Positions 61,601 through 64,000 of a DNA stretch of 64,000 bases are shown in pieces; within the stretch, counting starts at the first letter, position 1; each line of letters starts with the position of its first letter. Origin of the DNA: Bolinopsis microptera. Lineage: Eukaryota > Ctenophora > Tentaculata > Lobata > Bolinopsidae. Under the pieces are notes generated by a model. The model was not told the DNA's origin and made no database searches. It saw only the letters and a program-made list of their open reading frames with translations. The stretch spans positions 1,762,028-1,826,027 of the forward strand of contig NC_087079.1 of assembly GCF_026151205.1 (NCBI RefSeq), in the 5' to 3' direction. The position numbers and the translations under genes were made by a program.

Positions 61601-64000
61601 TGCGGTGTCTGACAGTTAGCCACTATCCAACAAATTAGAGCGATCTTCCTGTATCGATTTCACGCGACATAATTAAGTTACGAATCTGAGAATTCCGAGC
61701 CCTATTCTTATATTGGTGTTTCTATGTGGTAGTATATGTGAAATTTTTTGACGATTAAGTCGGGGACACTTCATGATCCCTTTAAGTGATTCTAAAAAGC
61801 AGCTTGAAAGAGCACACAGACTTTTATCGAACATATGCGATACTGTGGATGTTAAACTGGCTGACCTACAAATTTTCCGGTTCACAGCGCTTCCTAAAAC
61901 CGCAAAAAGTGATGTCATCGATTTGCCTTATTATCAGAAACTTTTCGTCGCTAAGAACAACTCTGTCGATGGCATATTGTTCAAAGAGGATGTTGAGAAT
62001 TTTAGAGTTTGGTGGTTAGAGAACGTTATGTCATGTTTAGTTAAACATAGGATCATATCCAGGCAAAGTGTAGCCAAGCAGATGCAGCAGCTTGAAGCTA
62101 TCTTGATCGGACTTTGGTGTATAAGTCAAGATAACAAATGTGATATCGATATCTGCAGTCTTGGATATTGTATCAACAAAGTCGACAAGGCCATAAAATC
62201 TGCGAATATCACTCAAAATAAAGACAACCCAGTCACAAATAGTGTCAAAGTGAGTCCACTTATCTTTAAGACATATTTGGGAGTTGATTGTCTTACGCAA
62301 GAACAGAAACAGATATTTCAGAATGACGAATTATGTCAGTTTATAATGGGACCTGCTGGGTCAGGGAAGACCTTGTTACGTTTAGGAAAAATAACTAAAT
62401 TGTTTAAGTTTCCAGCTCCAGTCACAAGTGAGAGGGTGATCACGGATAAATTTTTGTTCATAACAGCAACTATGGATCTAAATTACCTCAGAGAATATTT
62501 CAAAAAAATAGGGATGAAAGCCATATTTTCTCATGACTCTTATCGTTGCCCTGAGGTGAAAAAGTTGGTATTGAGCAAGAACGATACATTTTTTGAGGCT
62601 TTCAAATGCAAAAGAGGCGATGTAGACATCTTTGTTTTTCATCAAATATCTGTTAAAATAGGTACTTGTAATTGGCCAAAAGGTTTTCCGTTTGATAATT
62701 CTTCAAGTGATATTCTTATGGATGTGTTACGTTATAGCAAGGACTATCACATATTCGTGGATGACCTACACAACATTTGGGATGAAAAATTAGCATTGCA
62801 GTTTGGCAGTTGGCCTTTTACTAACAATCCGGAAGTCCATGAGTATAAGTACGACAGTAATTTTTCCAGAGGTTTAGTTGTTGATCTTGTAAATGAGATG
62901 AATGAACGACTTGAGAATAGAGAGCGTCTCTCTTGTCTGTGGTTGGTTTATGATCATAGTCAGCTACAGTGGGACCCCCACAATGCATCTGTATGTGACA
63001 TACAGCAGACAAATTTCTTGTGCCAATACGTAAATGATCTAAAGTCTGCAATTGACCAACAAGCTGAGAGCAACACCGTATTATTTCAATGCCTTTCGAA
63101 AAACCTGCGAAATTCTGTCGAGGTCATTAGTGCTGTCGAGAGTGTGTGCAGATATCATCATGATTACATGTGCTTGTATCAAAACTTTCCAATGGGGTAT
63201 TTTGGGGATTATGCAAAAAGGTTTGAAATTCCAGGACATCATATTCACGGACCAAAACCAGAATTTATAATGATAAAGAGCAGCGAAAGACAGGAGGAAC
63301 TCGTTTATTTAACTATTTTGGATGAACTAGAAAAACTGCTTGTCCTTGGCAATAATATTCTAGAGCCAAAAGATGTTGCTATTATATTAAGCTCCTGTAT
63401 CGTTATGAATGAGTTTAGCCATGGCGGACCACCAATCCCTAAAAAACACTGTGATGGGGGAGAATTGTTGCTACCATTGAGAATGGGCTTGCAATTGAAA
63501 GAAAGAAATTTTGATGAGGTGACAATTCTAAGTGCATACGAGAAAGATAATGCTCAAACTTGTGAGTGGAAGGCAGTGATTTATGTCTTAGATTTAGAGG
63601 AATCAGCTGGAATAACTCTATATAATGGTGAAACTCCTAATTTTGAAGGGCCCATATGTGATATCGAGTCATACACTTCACTTTCTAATGCTGCTTTATT
63701 CTACGTCCCATTTACGAGGGCTAGAGTCTATCTTACAGTCATTGGAAAAGTTGGAGGATCTCACCGCTCAAAGGTTGCGAGTCTTATCGCTCCAGACATT
63801 TCTGATTTGTCGGTAGAAAATGGAGACATTGCGGTCAATTTTAAAGTCAAGGAGATGGAAAAAGAGTATCATAGAATAATGAGGGACATTGGATCTATAA
63901 TACGGGATGGACGTCTCATGGTAAAGAATGAAGAGTATGAATATTTCAAGAAGAAGGAATTTGTTTATCGTGTTGTCGATAACCAAAGTGAATTAGATAA
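40532..64000 (+). CDS. TPR-NERD nuclease-SF1 helicase protein, interrupted by Kolobok
   Basis: Composite gene, at least ~1,150 residues, 3' end beyond the window. Exons: 40532-40694, 53240-53342, 54130-54238, 54364-54547, 56117-56219, 56404-56524, 56668-56704, 57066-57494, continuing at 61786-64000; all phases agree. Domains: two Hop/STIP1 TPR2A-like modules (exons 1-3 and 4-6); a PD-(D/E)XK nuclease of NERD type with E, D and ExK signature; then an SF1 helicase with GPAGSGKT, VDDLHN, NLRNSVEV and PFTRARVYLTVIG. A Kolobok transposon at 57495-61781 stops the frame after the nuclease. Without it, and with one TTAA, the frame is continuous for more than 2.6 kb. Function unknown; nuclease-helicase chemistry suggests a role in DNA or RNA repair or defence (inference). 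An exon upstream of 40532 is possible. Confidence 0.85.
40719..41360 (+). CDS. LINE A ORF1 3' part, SGNH esterase-like
   Basis: Encodes NNIVVSCGINNLKK, IFIVPILPTKSNELNKKALY and DLLHLNEVGVKRFA. The DxxHLN motif and GxNxL block resemble SGNH hydrolases found in ORF1 of CR1/L2-type elements. The N-terminal catalytic Ser block is missing because of 5' truncation. The TGA stop overlaps the ORF2 start as ATGA. Confidence 0.65.
   Translation: MNTGHLAFGTGKLNSFGELMPGQRFWAATMEDIKPEWCCGYNNIVVSCGINNLKKNDVRSQEDIDRLFLQYKLKINEIRQFNSSTNIFIVPILPTKSNELNKKALYFNSRIFRDLDQPGLGVSHVRGLDDFLDRNMLLSERLSKKLDNRGRLDLLHLNEVGVKRFAAIIKKAIFNRLNRGAEKRRRTRTPSRTQNVLTSSQVASLPSPDGRQV
41357..44833 (+). CDS. LINE A ORF2: PHD, endonuclease, reverse transcriptase
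   Basis: 1,158 residues, uninterrupted. N-terminal Cys/His PHD-like finger (residues ~10-60), APE-type endonuclease (VIGLSETNIG, VIYRPPSGNF, MGDFNVNL, SDRISHHLPV), reverse transcriptase (NYRPVSTLPVFGKIFEKII, FIDLSKAFDTL, GVPQGSVLGPLLFLIYIND, LFADDTNIF) and a C-terminal region with GYGITVWG. Mobilises the element by target-primed reverse transcription. Confidence 0.93.
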   Translation: MINKILRENCNHCLKNVYIGQPMFECSRCNCIAHSKCFSQSKAQIINDNFYCFSCKDKIVHKYNPFKHFVDDTTSPDAHDETYKISSILDKCQAYSANEINSSHGENLKKFSSSYFLNIDGNKSNFDSLLTELHRINQNFTVIGLSETNIGPDESTVYSIPNYNSFYQNTVGNKSKGTGVALYVQDRLSSIVNELASDVTENLESLFVTSRKNSEEVTFGVIYRPPSGNFASFLTELSRILQILPKKSAYIMGDFNVNLHVNSKEVSNLEEIMFSAGFSPLISTHTHEKPGCNQTCIDNIYTNDINKVVASGTVSDRISHHLPVFHIFEDLAVTNSEPQVKHTQYYDYSESNVRVLVSSLNQHFSEHPPKNFIEFHDTFKTNLDKSCKLSKPKVSKRTPMTNPWITGGLIASINKKHELHDHWHKAKREKCLHNPGKLCREIKEACHCNPCNDAREKHANFTDKRRRVKHVIRLAQRLYTCNKIEECQGDSKKTWQLINKVRGKLNKQMKPSFMINNERVICRRVIAHEFNKYFVSIASNLNEVYERRIDEDPIIAKSFTDYLPQSCPSSIYLAECTSSEIIQIISEFNNGKASDIPAHVMKQCSQTISEHLARIYNNCMNEGVFPDQLKTGKITPIYKKEDEELLENYRPVSTLPVFGKIFEKIIYSRLYNFFLSRGIIFENQFGFRKNHSTSHALNYSVNHVEEKRNNKNHVLGIFIDLSKAFDTLPFDMLLKKLSNYGVRGNALKLLSSYLNNRYQYVSVLGEESEPLPVKLGVPQGSVLGPLLFLIYINDIYRCSTLGKFVLFADDTNIFVAAETKEQAYKIANEILDSVCQYMRHNLLHINVKKSCYMYFSPTKRKTIDNTENDLNLEIDGIPIKQVTETKFLGVIIDDKLSWTPHIEKLTKKLNSICGRIYRIKNSLPSQLYKQIYHTLFESHLGYGITVWGGVSINKLSPLFLAQKKCVRILFGDSEAFSDKFKTCSRSRPIQCSINKKGQISNESTIPHIKPCSICISLRKTGDRQVRPHRCQILGAEFHSRESTKPIFQSKELMTVHNIYRYRCITETMKIVKSHQPISMYSLFKKSELRDDRFVTPHSSHNFAYKGANLWNRFLEQSNARGKIGSLGSIKSRLKLSIMKAQHQPDNINWQDLNFNTFL
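44834..46452. other. Region between the two LINEs
   Basis: Contains the 3' untranslated end of LINE A, AT-rich sequence and the 3' untranslated end of LINE B (inverted; short hairpins GTTGAG/CTCAAC near 46131). An 18-bp direct repeat (AAATTGTCTTTTCTCAA) lies at ~45808 and ~45825. No gene supported; the small frame at 45130-45387 has no recognisable features. Confidence 0.5.
46453..49836 (-). CDS. LINE B ORF2: endonuclease and reverse transcriptase
   Basis: 1,127 residues. APE endonuclease (MAVQETSSW, GSVYCKPCNN, LLTYGDFNARHHDWGD, GSVIDLVLA), reverse transcriptase (AYRPISISSYFGKICERVLD, LFLDFEKAFDSV, GLPQGAVLSPLLFILYIADM, YKFADDGTLMI) and a C-terminal CRFCN...H...C zinc motif as in I/Jockey-type elements. 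The start ATG at 49836 overlaps the ORF1 stop (ATGA). No clear RNase H domain. Confidence 0.93.
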   Translation of the reverse strand: MIFGQINIAKMSTNSEMTLDKFIYENEILLMAVQETSSWTQSDGSFLHKKVFHKAGDINKGTAGVALVIDPSLHPELVYDLNVDEVDAVWCQIKVEGKRYLVGSVYCKPCNNSNDSIRKFEGLLAHIDKAREYKAKYKFNSLLTYGDFNARHHDWGDHVTTQRGKKLLDYVEKETLTLCSPYDCTFVCTNGGSVIDLVLAEGPIISKLGNQWMDKDVELFSGAPRRGHYPVLQEICRGIPKSDTVPRVCMDWKNADWKIWTNAMETNCQHLRSAPELLNRGDQLWQQLLHKIQEANRMFIPQKTVSIHSKPYWCPALTTLSNEALEAKERFKQRSTPRNKATLTESTESFKKALIKEKNEWIRDRVETLNTKDCTQFWRKYKRVFGAKTDNFICNLKDCDLLVTSEKDKEELLFNTFFTGKHLQNQPNDREHDMHVNNEFSKLQNVSSKSASSYNEDDPLNNPISMDEIKAAIERQETNDKSCDADNIHPTILKHMKTNCLHVLQIIFNWCMSTGKWLWKTSDVTFLRKEGKSSYMLPGAYRPISISSYFGKICERVLDKRLRLFLDIEGTLDEDQEGFIGGRSTTRYLFRMLANLEEVKRQKLACIVLFLDFEKAFDSVHLPSLCVKLSTLGIQGNILNVLRNFLFNRTICLKVNNYKGEKRKCTIFGLPQGAVLSPLLFILYIADMTHNTPEEVKRYLSCYKFADDGTLMISFENISGCHEKMQMVCDHLSKWCIKNKLVVNCDTNKTEAIILKTAAYTEEQKPAELCINGKSINYVQSTKVLGVIVDEDLNFKKHASQKLKECKRKWGLITKSTNRNYGLNVYSLTLLLKTMVLTKLFYAAPIWLHKCLNQFKSFWNKIILKISGSVLNPQRELTELALHLPPLDVQLEALSVKFMCKVLTQGDNLSATLYQVDESRIPSFHVLTMSLKKYFLWKENKSHGTRMIDLTQQHFKDLAYYTQADIMSYKNKIWIDSIETNLQCRTVSNNKETKILGVITKIKNSGLLLDKNNFLFGHNTSKNLDSRIMDYIHGSSPLFANIQKIMGGDSGEACRFCNSFDDSPVHQLLLCLEVQDTSYLQLKEELGGADSHSYLDEVLTKSSTQKAFIRRVEFLWGQNDALQDLSN
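49833..50873 (-). CDS. LINE B ORF1: Gag-like with three zinc knuckles
   Basis: 346 residues, ATG at 50873. The C-terminal third holds CYNCYRFGHVAKLC, CSKCGDNHHSYQC and CINCDVFGHVATNRDC, nucleic-acid-binding CCHC knuckles usual for Jockey and I clade ORF1. Upstream there is an RRM-like region (WAVILKGVP, TLKINFQTKEDYEKCL). Confidence 0.9.
   Translation of the reverse strand: MGNLLAKGVPLINKVSSNPQADSGMDEALRTLHNITEENKSILKEMNRVDFKRTVIGHQGVSTRHTNLDLFSTIAEDKTHEGKQYYIHQPSETTVNDSTTVLVSRGLSRNYLKNSATIKKNFNKYFKDMAIKSTFVTKGGSLMIELTSKEDAIRVEGSWKGDFFANSNMTTECRILEKLSWAVILKGVPTNIQDSDLTISVERCYPGARAKRFVTRDNISLKTLKINFQTKEDYEKCLGNGLKLGQVIYTAEEYKPRRRIIQCYNCYRFGHVAKLCTQNHATCSKCGDNHHSYQCKSNRRDYCINCDVFGHVATNRDCPTYQNIVMKLNMQPNKCSKSPTQPNSRL
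50874..51421. other. AT-rich sequence upstream of LINE B
   Basis: Contains the probable 5' untranslated end of LINE B (including a duplicated CCCATATTCTCCGTT at 50870-50899) followed by AT-rich intron sequence. Nothing else seen. Confidence 0.5.
51424..53067. mobile_element. 1.64-kb TA-flanked element with eight motif copies
   Basis: Ends CGGGTGTAAGGCTGTCAGAA, inverted at the other end, flanked by TA (51422-51423, 53068-53069). The 14-mer GGCTGTCAGAATGA occurs at 51433, 51615 and 51785 in plus and at 51956, 52674, 52697, 53028 and 53045 in minus orientation. No transposase frame. A smaller palindrome (52442-52580, ends GGTTAACTTTGGTCGAGGT) lies inside it, perhaps a nested element. Confidence 0.85.
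53240..53342 (+). CDS. TPR-NERD-helicase exon 2 (TPR module 1)
   Basis: 103 nt, phase 1 in and 2 out. Encodes AIYIQTKQYDSAKKVCLEAL, the second TPR of the module. It lies 12.5 kb from exon 1 across an intron full of transposons. Confidence 0.85.
54130..54238 (+). CDS. TPR-NERD-helicase exon 3 (TPR module 1)
   Basis: 109 nt to phase 0. Encodes CLARIGKACLEMRDLNDAIW, the third TPR. Keeps the basic residues used by Hop to bind the EEVD tail of Hsp90. Confidence 0.85.
54364..54547 (+). CDS. TPR-NERD-helicase exon 4 (TPR module 2)
   Basis: 184 nt. Encodes VKKKEMGHEAFSRKEYDTAL and MDPTQMSFYSSKG. It repeats exon 1 in sequence and in exit phase (1). Confidence 0.88.
54635..56033. mobile_element. 1.4-kb foldback element with TTAA duplication
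   Basis: Two nearly identical inverted arms (54635-55270 and 55398-56033, 636 bp each) around a ~127-bp loop, flanked by TTAA at 54631-54634 and 56034-56037. The ends read GGGGAGATACACC. It lies in intron 4 of the TPR-NERD-helicase gene. TTAA targets fit piggyBac or Kolobok families; it has no transposase. The mirrored 85-codon frames in the two arms are a by-product of the symmetry. Confidence 0.92.
56117..56219 (+). CDS. TPR-NERD-helicase exon 5 (TPR module 2)
   Basis: 103 nt, exactly the length and phases of exon 2. Encodes AVYLKKKDYLSAKNMCSEAV. Confidence 0.88.
56404..56524 (+). CDS. TPR-NERD-helicase exon 6 (TPR module 2)
   Basis: 121 nt to phase 0. Encodes SLEWIGKACYAMGDVYSAAR. Counterpart of exon 3. 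The acceptor TTTCAAAG is weak but fixed by frame. Confidence 0.8.
56668..56704 (+). CDS. TPR-NERD-helicase exon 7 (linker microexon)
   Basis: 37 nt between CTATAG and GTAGCT encoding IDSEAKELLLQT, phase 0 in and 1 out. Joins the TPR part to the nuclease part. Confidence 0.7.
57066..57494 (+). CDS. TPR-NERD-helicase exon 8, nuclease part
   Basis: NERD-like nuclease: EAEVDLYKALERL supplies the early Glu, QGEHDFVVIVRN the Asp, and VILFEVKSPKQ the ExK. All catalytic-type residues are present. With the Kolobok in place translation would read four more codons (KIS and a TGA at 57503-57505), giving a TPR-nuclease product lacking the helicase. Confidence 0.85.
58209..60413 (+). CDS. Kolobok transposase, THAP domain
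   Basis: 734 residues; ATG at 58209 places the first zinc ligand close to the N-terminus as usual for THAP. THAP C2CH finger: Cys5, Cys10, Cys60, His63, with the conserved Trp40 and the CIPNTDP tail. An acidic linker follows (~150-225). The catalytic core shows DDE-type residues: Asp378 in TGDGQFDSPGHTAKY, Asp443 in VTDRHSG, Glu608 in SLENYH, plus HYFDIWHLAKNISK. The frame is uninterrupted, so it may be active. Confidence 0.93.
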   Translation: MVRHCAVGGCNNREGRDTSSRRSFLVFHSVPSDAKRRTAWNKRVNRADHDVRRLKTYKICSDHFSDCDYKEKDWEHYVKTGSVTRNRMRLNDTCIPNTDPNTGEIRLYIPGQPAEKRPRRSILKTVAVESEPYERQDSSDEVSSTDDDLDCYWDYLEQLAVSRVAQTQTVDSDFADVVIQPDPNECDNALLISDSDDDESITDEDNDPDFPEPSRRIAQTNLTTHGPQRRKDYRKRIAEFSWVIVSVELLFSLFKWCPLCGSSAEALPSSYVIGYVAYVNYQCFGKLGHQGVWTSSSNSGRLLHMNILVNTASSLCGIGQTVLSNLFKTLKMPTMSFNSYQEHGKVWLFPAVYSMFIDMRDRAVESIRGKSNLILTGDGQFDSPGHTAKYCVYTVMEHGSGRVIDFFIAQRGLNMEELERAACRELLLKLIGKGIDGFSLVTDRHSGIKTMIRDVTDFKNINHYFDIWHLAKNISKTLGKMTKLKRNAALLPWVKKLLNHFWYSCRNCGGDKRKLIETWLSFLLHISNTHRWTTGTFSKLRGNQPHPSFTKVFTCAHGRRIRKASYNRGKWLKRSSRTFKDLFAKLTKKQLIEDIQHCSSFLHTGSLENYHCVRLKYLPKRIGFTRATTAIKSMIAIIEVNANIGTSDENRRNLYAAYSKAQANWVLKKVHSKKDFSYRSSIMSAIQDSVTAQKPLVIDMSEYIPLDLPKNMAPIPKPDKDEMFEKHRSRMALE
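60642..61286 (+). CDS. Kolobok ORF2: P2X7-type ballast domain protein
   Basis: 214 residues, ATG at 60642. Acidic N-terminus, then WCTCNKCKMM and ESVCC (Cys cluster), FQHMVLSEQGLRYSRYL, YLAYKSFVNLISSQDL and VLPSCVVSAIREKFPNTDG with YTGF. This order matches the cytosolic ballast domain of P2X7 receptors (WCxCxxC, CC, LVLSRHVLQF, AYR, LPSCCRWRIRKEFP, YSGF), a zinc- and nucleotide-binding fold there. No membrane segments, so it is not a channel. Its role for the transposon is unknown. Confidence 0.8.
   Translation: MSFHGDHADLNESCDLDDFSHFEPDLYPGSDHSSDDDMVTPPIYNSDGEEDETIDSAFFANITQDRLSKSVNEWCTCNKCKMMSTERESVCCSDSLTIHRHRGSLECVTEGEMFQHMVLSEQGLRYSRYLFSFTINDAVKRGNYLKAHLTPKKWRYLAYKSFVNLISSQDLDRKVRYVLPSCVVSAIREKFPNTDGSRYTGFISIGTDDGHILP
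61786..64000 (+). CDS. TPR-NERD-helicase exon 8, helicase part (open to window end)
   Basis: 2,215 nt without a stop in the frame continued from 57494. Begins SDSKKQLERAHRLLSNI, a natural continuation of a NERD domain. SF1 motifs in order: LTQEQKQIF (Q), MGPAGSGKT (I, ~62345-62371), HIFVDDLHN (II), WLVYDHSQLQW (III), NLRNSVEV (IV), EWKAVIYVLDLE (V) and FYVPFTRARVYLTVIG (VI, ~63700). Motif II is DDLH rather than DExx. The C-terminus lies outside the window. Confidence 0.85.

Larger units (their letters stand above)
57495..61781 (+). mobile_element. Kolobok DNA transposon inserted in an exon
   Basis: 4,287 bp. Terminal repeats AGATATCATGAAGTGT (57495-57510) and AGGGATCATGAAGTGT (61766-61781, inverted) match at 14 of 16 positions. 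TTAA duplications lie at 57491-57494 and 61782-61785. It carries a THAP/DDE transposase and a second ORF, both intact. TTAA targets plus a THAP-domain transposase are the known marks of the Kolobok superfamily. Confidence 0.93.

Noticed and set aside
57495-61781. Kolobok as an intron that is spliced out
   Set aside because: An in-frame TGA lies 11 nt inside the element and no GT donor precedes it within the insertion, so ordinary splicing at its borders cannot restore the frame.

Overview
This is an animal nuclear genome window: AT-rich, with GT-AG introns, a multi-exon axonemal dynein gene, nested genes and many transposable elements. Cilia genes rule out most non-ciliated lineages. The mix of Kolobok, PHD-bearing LINEs and TA-type miniature elements suggests an invertebrate, possibly a cnidarian-like one, but the species cannot be fixed from the sequence.

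1-32,476 (minus strand): the dynein axonemal heavy chain 6 gene (DNAH6). I placed 38 coding exons with consistent splice phases, about 3,335 residues from the start codon through AAA5. The C-terminal fifth lies beyond coordinate 1. Intron 21 (13,061-21,869) hosts two nested genes: an SLC17-type MFS transporter with a long acidic tail on the plus strand (18,538-21,480), carrying a one-base frameshift, and a small secreted six-cysteine protein on the minus strand (15,603-16,121). Intron 4 is filled by a 58-bp x 18 minisatellite whose unit contains the exon 4 splice donor. Intron 36 holds a 1.16-kb TA-flanked transposon next to a splice acceptor.

33,057-34,719 (minus): a complete three-exon dynein light chain roadblock gene (97 aa), 580 bp upstream of DNAH6 and on the same strand. 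Two dynein subunit genes therefore lie side by side.

34,720-40,531: no gene seen. It holds a 1.9-kb element with inverted arms, three hairpin repeats, miniature DNA transposons (one with TA duplications, one hAT-like with an 8-bp duplication) and a 34-base G run.

40,532-64,000+ (plus): one large gene. It encodes two Hop/STIP1-like TPR modules, then a NERD-type PD-(D/E)XK nuclease, then an SF1 (UvrD-like) helicase whose frame stays open to the window edge. Intron 1 carries two LINEs in opposite orientations and a TA-flanked element with eight internal copies of its terminal motif. Intron 4 carries a 1.4-kb foldback element. A 4.3-kb Kolobok transposon (57,495-61,781) sits at a TTAA site inside the nuclease-helicase exon and stops the reading frame. 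Taking the sequence on either side with one TTAA gives a continuous frame. The Kolobok encodes a THAP/DDE transposase and a second protein matching the cytosolic ballast domain of the P2X7 receptor.

The strongest candidates for something undescribed are the TPR-nuclease-helicase gene, its frame-precise transposon insertion, the P2X7-type domain carried by that transposon, and the minisatellite of splice donors.
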